DNA from: an uncultured Ruminococcus sp.
GTDB taxonomy: Bacteria; Bacillota; Clostridia; Oscillospirales; Ruminococcaceae
DNA: 64,000 nucleotides
Assembly (NCBI GenBank): GCA_910579955.1
Contig: CAJTWE010000005.1
Coordinates: 62,001 to 126,000, forward strand
Direction of reading: 5' to 3'
The notes below the pieces were generated by a model. The model had not been told where the DNA came from and did not search any database. It worked only from the letters and a program-made list of their open reading frames with translations. The position numbers were made by a program, and so were the translations under genes. Shown here piece after piece: positions 50,584 through 58,994 of the stretch. Every line of letters begins with the position of its first letter. The first letter of the stretch is position 1.

Positions 50584-51471
50584 TTATTCCTTAACGCCAC
50601 CCAGAGCAACGCCGCCAACGATAAACTTGGACAGGCAGAGATAAATGATAACGATTGGAATGATAGACAGAGCAACTGCTGCATACTGAGCACCTGCGTC
50701 CGGATGCTTATCCTGACCCAGTACATTCTGAATCATAATAGGCATTGTGTAACGCTTTGTATTACTCAGAATGATCATGTTCTGTGTATAGTAGTTGTTC
50801 CAGTTTGCAACGAATGCGAAAATTGCCTGTACTGCAATAGCCGGCTTACACATCGGAATTGCAATGGAAATAAATGTACGGAATTCTCCGCAGCCGTCAA
50901 TTCTCGCTGCCTCAACGATATCAAGCGGGAATGAGGACTTCATATACTGACGCATATAGAATACGACAGCTGGAGCCGCAATCGCCGGAAGTATCAGCGG
51001 GATATAAGAGTTTGCGAGACCAAGTGTACCAACCATGAACTGTACGAAACCTGTAGAAGTAACCTGAACAGGGATCATCATTACAGCCAGAATGATTGTA
51101 TAAGCTGTGTCACGAACCTTAAAGTTGTAAACAGTCAGACCATAGGATGTTAAAGCAGAGAAGAATACAGTCAGAACTGTAGAGCAACCTGCGATAATCA
51201 AGCTGTTGATATAACCAGTCCAAACATTGAAGTCTGGGAACTGAGCCATTTCACCCTTGGCAATATTGTAATAGTTTGTACCAAAATCTCCGCCCGGAAG
51301 GAAGTTAATAGGATTTGTGCTCAGATGGAATCTGTCATGTGTTGCATTACAAATCATTATCCAAAGAGGAATAAGACATACTGCAGCAAGCAGGAGACAA
51401 ACAATAAAGCAACCAGCAGACTTGATTTTCTGAATTAACATATAATTCTTAGATACGCCGACATTTTCCAT
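50584..51471 (-). CDS. Carbohydrate ABC transporter permease (MalG-like)
   Basis: A 295-aa inner-membrane permease with six predicted helices of the MalG/UgpE type. The EAA loop EAARIDGCGEFRTFISIAIPMCKPA, which docks the ATPase, is present near residue 195-220 (here split as VEAARIDGCG and IAIPMCKPA). It overlaps the preceding permease by 1 base, so the two are translationally coupled. An ATP-binding subunit is not encoded here; Firmicutes often share one MsmK-type ATPase among several sugar importers. Confidence 0.94.
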   Translation of the reverse strand: MENVGVSKNYMLIQKIKSAGCFIVCLLLAAVCLIPLWIMICNATHDRFHLSTNPINFLPGGDFGTNYYNIAKGEMAQFPDFNVWTGYINSLIIAGCSTVLTVFFSALTSYGLTVYNFKVRDTAYTIILAVMMIPVQVTSTGFVQFMVGTLGLANSYIPLILPAIAAPAVVFYMRQYMKSSFPLDIVEAARIDGCGEFRTFISIAIPMCKPAIAVQAIFAFVANWNNYYTQNMIILSNTKRYTMPIMIQNVLGQDKHPDAGAQYAAVALSIIPIVIIYLCLSKFIVGGVALGGVKE

Positions 51472-52502
51472 TATTCAATTCCTCCCATCTTAGCAAGTTT
51501 CTGCTGTTTCTTGTATGCCTTAACCAGTTCCTTGCGCTCCTTCTTCTTGCGAGCTTCATCAACGTCACGGTTCATACGGAATACAAAGATACCCAGAATA
51601 GCTGTTACAATGAACAGCATGATGGAAGCCGCACCGGCAATACCATACTGTGGACTATGTACATTGTTACCAACACGGAACTGCTCATAAATAAATACAG
51701 CAACTGTACGCAGATGATCCTTGATATCGCCCTGTGCTGTGTGATACAGGAAAGGAATATCGAACATCTGGAGACCACCAATCATAGAAGTGATAAGTGT
51801 ATAAACAACCATTGGCTTGAGCAGTGGAAGAGTGATCTTTCTCAGAACCTGACCACTGGAAGCGCCATCAATATTTGCTGCTTCAAACAGAGACGGATTG
51901 ATACCCAGAATACCAGACATCATCATGATCATTGTGTTACCAAACCACATCCATGTCTGAATGAACATTACAATACCACGGCTCCATGCAGGATTGTTCT
52001 CGAATTTAATAGGGCTTTCACCCATATTGCTAAGAATAATGTTAGCAGCACTTGTTTCAGAGTTAGAAAGGAAACGCATAAACAGTGCAGCTACAGAAAC
52101 TGCTGTGATAATATTAGGCAGATACATGATTACCTTGAATGCACCCTGACCTGGAATATGCAGCTTAGAATCTGTAAACCATACAGCAAGCAGCAGGGAC
52201 AGGAAGATCTGAGGAATAAAGTTACCAACCCAAAGAATAATAGTATTAATGAATGACTGTACAAATGTACCGTGAAGCGCATCACCTCTACGGCCACCGC
52301 CACCAAAAAGAAGTGTCTGATAGTTCTCTACAGATACAAAATCGCTTGCAGCATTACCATTGCCGTAGAAGCTCAGGATAAATGTATTGATAAGCGGCCA
52401 GATCTGAAAGAACGCATAGACAATGAAAAATGGTGCGATAAACATATAACCGTATTTTGCATAGCTGATAGACTTGATACGGCTTTGTGCTGTCGATGCC
52501 AT
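51471..52502 (-). CDS. Carbohydrate ABC transporter permease (MalF-like)
   Basis: A 343-aa permease with six helices, the MalF/UgpA partner. The EAA loop FEAANIDGASSGQVLRKITL is present. A charged C-terminal tail (EARKKKERKELVKAYKKQ) is longer than usual. The start is taken as the ATG at 52502; the frame opens 12 bases further upstream without better ribosome-site support. It follows the solute-binding gene with a gap of 142 bases that holds a hairpin. Confidence 0.94.
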   Translation of the reverse strand: MASTAQSRIKSISYAKYGYMFIAPFFIVYAFFQIWPLINTFILSFYGNGNAASDFVSVENYQTLLFGGGGRRGDALHGTFVQSFINTIILWVGNFIPQIFLSLLLAVWFTDSKLHIPGQGAFKVIMYLPNIITAVSVAALFMRFLSNSETSAANIILSNMGESPIKFENNPAWSRGIVMFIQTWMWFGNTMIMMMSGILGINPSLFEAANIDGASSGQVLRKITLPLLKPMVVYTLITSMIGGLQMFDIPFLYHTAQGDIKDHLRTVAVFIYEQFRVGNNVHSPQYGIAGAASIMLFIVTAILGIFVFRMNRDVDEARKKKERKELVKAYKKQQKLAKMGGIE

Positions 52503-52570
52503 TTTAAAACACACCCTCTCAAAAATTTAGTAAAATAGTAGTAGAAATTTAGAGATAAAAATAAATATAC

Positions 52571-52600
52571 ACCTGCACAGCAGTATTCTGCCATGCAGGT
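52571..52600 (-). promoter_or_regulatory. Intercistronic hairpin after the solute-binding gene
   Basis: ACCTGCA (52571-52577) and TGCAGGT (52594-52600) around a 16-base loop, with an inner GCAG/CTGC pairing. It may protect the upstream message or partly end transcription, so that binding protein exceeds permease. Confidence 0.6.
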
Positions 52601-52644
52601 TGTACATTATTGAATTAAAAGATTAAATAATTGTTAATTTGCAA

Positions 52645-54153
52645 TTATTCAACTGTGATGTCTGTCAGAGACTCAGACAGCTTGTTCAGGAACTCGTCAA
52701 TGCAAGCTTCCTCAGAATCAATTGTGCCTTCGCAGTAAGCCTTTACAGCGTTCTGGAGTTCAGTATTGATAGTAGCATCGTACTGAGTAGCAATGCTCAT
52801 ATCGATGTTTGCAGCAGAGTCAGCCAGAACAGCGAGCTGATCCTGACCACCGAGCAGTGCGTTGCTGTTTGTGCCAGCAGCGATTGTGTTAGCCATAACA
52901 ACCTTGTTGTTTACAAAGTCAGACTTTGCATCAACGTATGCCTGCATAGAAGTTGTATCAACAGTCATGTAGTAGATGAACTGACCAGCTTCTGTAGCGT
53001 TATCAGACTTAGGAGATACGCAGATCCATGTACCGCCCCAGAACCAGCTTGTAGGACCAGCAACAATGTTGTACAGACCGTATGTAGAACCTTCTGCACC
53101 CTCTTCGCCTTCAGCCTGAGACAGCTGAGAACCAGCACCCAGAGACCATGTTGGGAAGAAGAAACCGAATGTCTTGTTAGCCTGAGCGCCTGCGCTCATA
53201 CCCTGTGGCAGCCAGTCATCTGTCCACTGAGAAGCTGTGCTGATATAGCCAGCGTCATAATTTGTCTTAGCCATGGAGATGAAGTCACCGAGGCAAGCCT
53301 TGGAGTTGTCAGCAGTGATTGTGCCATCCTGAACCCAAGCAGATGTTCTGTTACCGTTGGAGTATGCTCTCCAAACACCGTCAACAGAGTCAGCCATAGC
53401 TGTTGCGTTACCAGACTTTTCATATACTGTAGCAGCTGTTGACCAGAATGCATCCCAGTCAGAAATAGCAGCCTGCATATCTTCTGGAGTTGTGATACCG
53501 AGGTATTCTTCAGCCAGGTCAGTTCTATAAGCATAGCCGCCTGCTGCAACCTGCCATGTAGCACCCTTAAGAACGCCGTTGTTGTCCTTACCCATAGCTA
53601 CTGTGTAGTCATATGCATTTGCATACATATCTTCTGTGATACCTACAGCAGACAGAGGAGCAGAGTACTCATCGTTGTTCTGGTAAGCCTTGTTCCAGTC
53701 AGCGTCGCAGAAGAACAGGTCAACGTCTTCGTCAGAAGCGAATACCTGAGCATACTTCTCGTTAGCTTCGCCACCAGCAGAACCTACGTTCTTGTATACC
53801 ATCTTAGCCTTGTCCATGCCAGAAGCGTTAGCTACTACATCATACATGTAGCTAAGGTCATCTTCTGTCCAGCACAGGATTGTCAGAGCGTCGCCGCCCT
53901 CACCCAGTGTGCCATCAGGTGCGCCCAGAGCTGGTACTTCAGCCTCAGCTGGAGCGTCAGTAGCTTCTTCAGTAGCTTCTTCGCCTTCAGCCTCTGTAGC
54001 TTCTTCTGTAGCTTCTTCTTCAGCAGCTGTTGTAGCAGCCTCTGTAGCAGATTCAGATGTGGAAGCATCATCCTTGCCGCCGCATCCTACGAATGCTGTA
54101 GCAGTCATAGCCAGTGCAGCTACGAGTGCCAATGTCTTCTTCAGATTGTTCAT
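52645..54153 (-). CDS. Sugar ABC transporter solute-binding lipoprotein
   Basis: A 502-aa family 1 extracellular solute-binding protein. A lipoprotein signal with lipobox Cys C24 (FVGCGG) is followed by a long Glu/Ala/Thr-rich tether (about 30-75), then the two-lobe binding protein (ALTILCWTEDDLSYMYDVV; near the end NSNALLGGQDQLAVL). It binds a sugar for the MalFG-type permeases encoded next; the ligand is not readable, but cello- or xylo-oligosaccharide would fit the company of cellulases. It is strongly codon-biased and is the first gene of the operon. Confidence 0.93.
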   Translation of the reverse strand: MNNLKKTLALVAALAMTATAFVGCGGKDDASTSESATEAATTAAEEEATEEATEAEGEEATEEATDAPAEAEVPALGAPDGTLGEGGDALTILCWTEDDLSYMYDVVANASGMDKAKMVYKNVGSAGGEANEKYAQVFASDEDVDLFFCDADWNKAYQNNDEYSAPLSAVGITEDMYANAYDYTVAMGKDNNGVLKGATWQVAAGGYAYRTDLAEEYLGITTPEDMQAAISDWDAFWSTAATVYEKSGNATAMADSVDGVWRAYSNGNRTSAWVQDGTITADNSKACLGDFISMAKTNYDAGYISTASQWTDDWLPQGMSAGAQANKTFGFFFPTWSLGAGSQLSQAEGEEGAEGSTYGLYNIVAGPTSWFWGGTWICVSPKSDNATEAGQFIYYMTVDTTSMQAYVDAKSDFVNNKVVMANTIAAGTNSNALLGGQDQLAVLADSAANIDMSIATQYDATINTELQNAVKAYCEGTIDSEEACIDEFLNKLSESLTDITVE

Positions 54154-54268
54154 TGGAAATTTCCTCCTTAAATTATATATTATATTATTTCTAGCAATAA
54201 TATAATTGGCATTATTTGCTTGCAGGGCGCAGGATACCCTTCACTCTGCAGCAACCTTTGACAAATTA

Positions 54269-54297
54269 AATATACACTAATTTCGCATCAAAGTCAA
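54269..54297 (-). promoter_or_regulatory. Promoter of the sugar ABC operon
   Basis: Minus strand: TTGACT (complement of 54292-54297), 17-base spacer, TATATT (complement of 54269-54274), leaving a leader of about 110 bases. Confidence 0.8.
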
Positions 54298-54429
54298 GAG
54301 GTATTTCATTCATTCATCATTTTTGGGCGTTCAGCACATATTGAACATCAAAAAATTGTGCAACATGTCAGCTGTATGGCCCATTTTTCGTCTAAAGGTT
54401 ACAAAATGGTTAAAGTCATCATCCCCATA

Positions 54430-55170
54430 TTAAGTCGTTTCACAAATGAGATATTGGCGTATCGACACATACAAGCTATCAGTCATTCCGTCAACATAGC
54501 AAAGCTCAAGCGTATTTACAAAGCCGCCTATTTCCTCACGAAAAGCAACTATTCTCTCACCGAGTTCTATATCAACACCGGGCAATTTGGCAAAATCTTC
54601 TGCCAAAGCTAAATTTACATCAAGTATCGGAATCTCTTCTTCAAAATATGTATCCTCTTCTGTGGGAACGATCTCCTCTTCCACATATTCACTTTCATTA
54701 TAAATATATACCAAGTCGTATATAAGCTGAAACTTAGCTTCTCCTATACCGCTTACATTTAAAAGCTCCTGTCTGTTATAAAATCCGCCGTTTGCTTCAC
54801 GATAGGCAATAATATTTCCGGCAATAGACTCGCCTATTCCGGGAAGTGCCGTAAGTTCTTCAAAAGTAGCTGTATTCAGTTCAATTGGAAATTCTACAAT
54901 TATTACATCTACAGGTTCAGATGATTCGGTGCTGGTCTTTTCTGCTTTTGTTTCTTTCGTTTCTTTTGTTTCCGTGATTTTTGTAGTAATTTCTGTAGCA
55001 GTAGTCGTCATCAATTCCGGAAATATTGATATTTCCGATAGACCAGTATCAAATTGTTCCGTTCTGACCGACTGACTGTAATCTTGTTCCGTCGTGAATA
55101 TCCTTATGAATATACCAGCACATAAAATCATAACACCAATGGCGGCAAACAATCTCAGCTTATTCGACAA
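54430..55170 (-). CDS. ComEA-like DNA-binding protein with two HhH regions
   Basis: A 246-aa protein with an N-terminal membrane anchor (about residues 8-26), a Thr/Glu/Lys-rich spacer and helix-hairpin-helix domains. The first is a classic ComEA unit (IELNTATFEELTALPGIGES, then RQELLNVSGIGEAKF); a second, weaker one lies at the C-terminus (LNLALAEDFAKLPGVDIELG-like, residues about 190-240). ComEA binds incoming DNA in natural transformation. It starts with TTG at 55170, with AGGGCG upstream. No other competence gene is in the window. Confidence 0.85.
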   Translation of the reverse strand: MSNKLRLFAAIGVMILCAGIFIRIFTTEQDYSQSVRTEQFDTGLSEISIFPELMTTTATEITTKITETKETKETKAEKTSTESSEPVDVIIVEFPIELNTATFEELTALPGIGESIAGNIIAYREANGGFYNRQELLNVSGIGEAKFQLIYDLVYIYNESEYVEEEIVPTEEDTYFEEEIPILDVNLALAEDFAKLPGVDIELGERIVAFREEIGGFVNTLELCYVDGMTDSLYVSIRQYLICETT

Positions 55171-55273
55171 GCGTTACCACGCCCTTTAAAATCAAATATA
55201 TCCCCCGTTAAAATAAAGAAGAATGCAGCGACCATGAAAACACAATCGCTGCATAAAAACTATGTTAAAATGA

Positions 55274-56233
55274 TTATTCAGCGTCAGCCTGCATAGCGTC
55301 AATTACAGTACGCAGAGCCTGAACGCTCTTATGAAGAGCTGCAAGATCATTATCGTTAAGCGGAGGTGTGATCTCACGCTCAATACCAGCTGCGCCAATT
55401 ACGCATGGAAGGCTAAGACAAACGTCCTCAACGCCTTCATAACGGCTGCCATCCTGATATGCAGATACTGTAAGAACTGTCTTAGTATCACGAAGGATAG
55501 CCTCTGCGATCATGCTTACAGAAAGAGCAATTGCATAATATGTTGCACCCTTGCACTTAATTACCTCTGCACCAGCTTCTCTAACTTCTTGAACGATAGC
55601 ATCCTTATCGCCAAGATCGCTTACATTCTTGCAGTAATCCTCAAAAGGCATACCGCATACAGAAGCCAGACTCCATGGAACCATTGAAGAGTCACCGTGT
55701 TCACCGAGAACGTATGCATGTACATTCTTTGCGCTTACCTTAGCATGGTCAGCCAGACAAGCACGCAGACGAGATGAGTCAAGAACAGTACCTGAACCGA
55801 TGATCTGAGAAGACTTGAGTCCAGAAACCTTGAGAGCTTCGTATGTGAGAACGTCAACAGGATTGCTTACAATAATATAGCAAGCATCCGGAGCATACTT
55901 TGTGATCTGAGGCATTACAGAAGCAATAATGCCAGCATTTACCTTACACAGATCAAGACGAGACTGACCCGGCTTTCTTGCGATACCCACAGTGATAATT
56001 ACCAGATCAGAGCCTTCACAATCAGGATAATCGCCGTCTCTTACAATACAAGACGGATAGAATGAATTACCCTGCATAATATCCATAGCCTCGCCCTTAG
56101 CCTTAGCCTTGTTAATATCAACAATAACCATTTCAGAGCAAAGACCCTTTATTGCCATAGAAAATGCGATAGATGCGCCAACGTTGCCTGCACCAAGAAT
56201 CGTAACCTTTTTACCTTTTTTTACTTCGTTCAC
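55274..56233 (-). CDS. L-lactate/malate dehydrogenase family enzyme (specificity ambiguous)
   Basis: A 319-aa NAD-dependent 2-hydroxyacid dehydrogenase of the LDH/MDH superfamily. NAD binds at TILGAGNVGASIAF, and the catalytic His is in LGEHGDSSMVPWS. The substrate loop reads GIARKPGQSRLDL; position 86 is Arg, which in malate dehydrogenases binds the second carboxylate, whereas lactate dehydrogenases have Gln. In contrast KGATYYAIALS resembles LDH at the other specificity position (Thr). It may therefore reduce oxaloacetate, pyruvate or both. Its length and codon bias suggest a major fermentation enzyme. It has its own strong promoter and GGAGGAAA upstream. Confidence 0.9.
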   Translation of the reverse strand: MNEVKKGKKVTILGAGNVGASIAFSMAIKGLCSEMVIVDINKAKAKGEAMDIMQGNSFYPSCIVRDGDYPDCEGSDLVIITVGIARKPGQSRLDLCKVNAGIIASVMPQITKYAPDACYIIVSNPVDVLTYEALKVSGLKSSQIIGSGTVLDSSRLRACLADHAKVSAKNVHAYVLGEHGDSSMVPWSLASVCGMPFEDYCKNVSDLGDKDAIVQEVREAGAEVIKCKGATYYAIALSVSMIAEAILRDTKTVLTVSAYQDGSRYEGVEDVCLSLPCVIGAAGIEREITPPLNDNDLAALHKSVQALRTVIDAMQADAE

Positions 56234-56328
56234 TTTCTGTTTCCTCCTAACACCTTTGTAGAATTATATAAATGAGTACATTATTAACACTCGTGCCTTA
56301 CAGATTTCTGGCACATTGTATCACAACC

Positions 56329-56357
56329 ATTATAACATAATTCTCAAGCTTTTGCAA
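56329..56357 (-). promoter_or_regulatory. Promoter of the LDH/MDH gene
   Basis: Minus strand: TTGCAA (56352-56357), 17-base spacer, TATAAT (complement of 56329-56334). The 475-base gap 56234-56708 holds only this promoter, its leader of about 90 bases and the divergent promoter below; I see no gene. Confidence 0.88.
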
Positions 56358-56588
56358 GAGTGTTTATTTAGCTACAGATTTTTTTGTTAATTTACTACAT
56401 ATTACCGCTATGAAAACTACTGTTTTATACAAATGCGTGCATTTATAAATTGCAATATAAAAGCATACTGCATGAATTCAGGGGATTTAAAGAAACAATT
56501 TTGCCACTTGATTCGCTGCATTGTACATAAGTTTGGCTGTGGAAAAGTATAATGTTTCTAACAGCCTGCCAAAATTTTAAAAAACGGG

Positions 56589-56617
56589 TTCACTTTGGCA
56601 GAAAAATATGATATAAT
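56589..56617 (+). promoter_or_regulatory. Promoter of the dockerin peptidase gene
   Basis: TTCACT (56589-56594), 17-base spacer, TATAAT (56612-56617), with a TG extension before the -10 box. Confidence 0.75.
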
Positions 56618-56708
56618 ACTCAGTAAGTTACAAAACAATTACAAATAGTTTCAAATTGACATTAAATCAAAGGTTCATATTCACTTCATGAGAAAGGAAG
56701 AAAGATTT

Positions 56709-58583
56709 ATGAAATCAAAAGCAAGAAAGATAATTTCAATCATAGCAGCTACGGCTTTGCTGCTGACCTCCGGAATAATCTTCGGAACAACGTCAAAAGC
56801 CAATGCAGGCGATGCAGTACTCCAGCAATACGATTCAGAATGGGGCAGTTACCCTTACGGAGACGGAACTCTAGGTGACAGCGGATGCGGCGCATTTGCT
56901 ATCATCAATGCTGTACGCTATCTTACAGGAAACACAATGGATATTTATTCCGTTGCCGACTGGGGCAGCGAGAACGAGTATATCTGGGGCGTTGGTTCAA
57001 GCTTTTCAATCGCACCAGACGCAGCTGCAAAATTTGGCAGCACCTATGGTTTCCAGCTTGACACACACATCGGATTTGACGGATATGTTGGCAGCAGCTA
57101 CCCTGCAACGCCGGAAGCATATGACTCAGCTTGGAACACTCTCGTTTCAAAGCTTTCACAGGGCGAAGTAGCCGTAGGTCTTGTACACAATCATTTTATT
57201 TCTATTGTAGACTACGACAGCGCAACAGGTCGTGTACTTGTTTATGACCCCGGTGCAGGTTCTAAGCGTCAGACTACACGTTCAGGCGACTGGAAAACAT
57301 ATGATGAGCTTAACTACTGGTCAGATGCAGGTACAGAATACCTGAAATTGAGAGCATACCTCACATTTTATTTTGCAACAGGTACTTCTTCACCTTCGAT
57401 AAACACAACTGTTCCTGCGTTCAGCGGAACGGCTGATGCTGCCGGAACTTATATTGTAACTACAGGCAGCGGCGAGCTTAATTTGAGAGCAGCCGCAACC
57501 ACATCATCAGCAATACTCGACAGAATACCAAACGGAAGCGAAGTTCAGGTCATTGAATCAGACGGCAGCTGGGCAAGCGTTGTATATAACGGCATCAGCG
57601 GCTATTGCAGCATGGAATATCTAACACTCGCTTCACAAAGTACAGACGCTGTTTTGGGCACTACAACAGAAACCTCTGAAACAACCTCTGTGACAACTGC
57701 CACAACATTACCGCTTTCGGAAGAGAATGCCGGAAAATATATCGTATCAGCAGGCGGCTCATATCTCAATATGCGTGCTGGAACAGGCATGACATTTGAT
57801 ATTGTCGCACAAATTCCCGACGAAACAGAAGTAACTGTAACCGCTGCAAATGATGAATGGGCAGAGGTTATATGGAAGGATAATACAGGCTATTGTGCTG
57901 TAGCTTATCTCAAAAAATCAGATGAAAGCTCTGTCACCACAGAAACCATTATAGAAACTACTACAGAAACAATAACCGAAAGTTTGGAATCTGCTGAAAC
58001 TACTGTTTCAGCAGAGAGCACAGAACAGGAGACAAGCACAGCATTTACAGAAACAACTACAGAAACCATTATAGAAACAACCACAGAAGCAGTTCCTCCT
58101 ATATCTGACAAAACTGACGCAGCAGGAGCATATCGTGTAAAAACCGATGGTTCACATCTGAATCTTCGTGCAGAAAGCAGCATGAATGCAAAGATTCTTG
58201 CACAGATACCAAACAACACCGAGGTTTTTGTAATTTCATCTGAGGGCGATTGGTGCAATGTTTCATGGAAGGATACGTTGGGATACTGTAGAGCCGAGTA
58301 CCTTGAAAAGGTAATTATTGCTGCCGATCAGAGCACAGAAAATATTAACAACATAGACCCTGCTTTTGTGACAGCATACGGCGATGCAAACCTTGACGGA
58401 GAAATAGATATGTCCGACGTAGTGCTTATGCACAAAACACTGACAGGCGCAATTTCTCTTAATAAAACTTCAGCAGCAAATTCTGACTGCTACCTTGATG
58501 GCAGAATCAGCATAGTTGACGTAACTGTGGTAATCCAGTACATAATTCAAAACTGCTCGCTTCCTGTAAATCCAATAGTATAA
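56709..58583 (+). CDS. Secreted C39-like cysteine peptidase with three SH3b domains and dockerin
   Basis: A 624-aa secreted protein. A signal peptide (about 1-32, ending near KANAGDA) is followed by a papain-like C39-type domain (about 33-230) with the Cys in GDSGCGAFAIINAVRYL, the His in VGLVHNHFISIVDYD and an Asp in VLVYDPGAG. Three bacterial SH3 domains (about 250-310, 340-405 and 475-535; each with LNLRA or LNMRA) are joined by Thr/Glu linkers, and a dockerin closes the protein (about 555-624; DANLDGEIDMSDV and DGRISIVDV). SH3b usually binds peptidoglycan, so it may hydrolyse peptide or wall crosslinks. A dockerin on such a protein is unusual. The ATG at 56709 follows AGGAAG. Confidence 0.88.
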   Translation: MKSKARKIISIIAATALLLTSGIIFGTTSKANAGDAVLQQYDSEWGSYPYGDGTLGDSGCGAFAIINAVRYLTGNTMDIYSVADWGSENEYIWGVGSSFSIAPDAAAKFGSTYGFQLDTHIGFDGYVGSSYPATPEAYDSAWNTLVSKLSQGEVAVGLVHNHFISIVDYDSATGRVLVYDPGAGSKRQTTRSGDWKTYDELNYWSDAGTEYLKLRAYLTFYFATGTSSPSINTTVPAFSGTADAAGTYIVTTGSGELNLRAAATTSSAILDRIPNGSEVQVIESDGSWASVVYNGISGYCSMEYLTLASQSTDAVLGTTTETSETTSVTTATTLPLSEENAGKYIVSAGGSYLNMRAGTGMTFDIVAQIPDETEVTVTAANDEWAEVIWKDNTGYCAVAYLKKSDESSVTTETIIETTTETITESLESAETTVSAESTEQETSTAFTETTTETIIETTTEAVPPISDKTDAAGAYRVKTDGSHLNLRAESSMNAKILAQIPNNTEVFVISSEGDWCNVSWKDTLGYCRAEYLEKVIIAADQSTENINNIDPAFVTAYGDANLDGEIDMSDVVLMHKTLTGAISLNKTSAANSDCYLDGRISIVDVTVVIQYIIQNCSLPVNPIV

Positions 58584-58607
58584 ACAAAATACATAGAATA
58601 CACAGAA

Positions 58608-58646
58608 AAAGAGCTGATGCATATTGAAAGCATCAGCTCTTTAAAA
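58608..58646. terminator. Hairpin after the dockerin peptidase gene
   Basis: AAAGAGCTGATGC (58608-58620) and GCATCAGCTCTTT (58630-58642) form a 13-bp stem around a 9-base loop; the T-run is short. It also lies downstream of tRNA-Thr on the minus strand. Confidence 0.8.
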
Positions 58647-58666
58647 TGTAGATCTAAAATTTAGAA

Positions 58667-58742
58667 TGGAGCTTGTGACGGGATTCGAACCTGCGACCTG
58701 CTCATTACGAATGAGCTGCACTACCAGCTGTGCTACACAAGC
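58667..58742 (-). tRNA. tRNA-Thr (anticodon CGU)
   Basis: A complete tRNA on the minus strand. The acceptor stem GCTTGTG/CACAAGC, a D-arm with GCACAGCTGGTAGTGC, an anticodon arm GCTCA-loop-TGAGC whose seven-base loop is TTCGTAA (anticodon CGT), and a T-arm with GCAGGTTCGAATCCCGT are visible. The 3' CCA is encoded (complement of 58667-58669) after discriminator U. It reads ACG codons. Confidence 0.96.
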
Positions 58743-58925
58743 ATTTAATTTTAACATATCATATTATAACACAGGCACTGGTCTTTGTCAATAGATGCAG
58801 GTCAATAAAAACTTAACTTTTTACATTGATGCTTAAAATAATTCGGCGTTTTGACGGGATTTTGAGTAAATATAGTACTTCTATGGTTCTTTCTACAAAA
58901 AAACTTATAAATTCCCAATTTGTTA

Positions 58926-58954
58926 TTGAATTCTTTTTGAGAGTGTGTTATAAT
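58926..58954 (+). promoter_or_regulatory. Promoter of the signal-peptidase-like gene
   Basis: TTGAAT (58926-58931), 17-base spacer, TATAAT (58949-58954), 41 bases before the start codon. Confidence 0.82.
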
Positions 58955-58994
58955 ATGTATAATTAATACTTAACTCTAAAAGGAAGGTTTCATT

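Noticed and set aside
52639..53442. 267-aa plus-strand frame over the solute-binding gene
   Set aside because: It mirrors a highly biased lipoprotein gene and is not protein-like.
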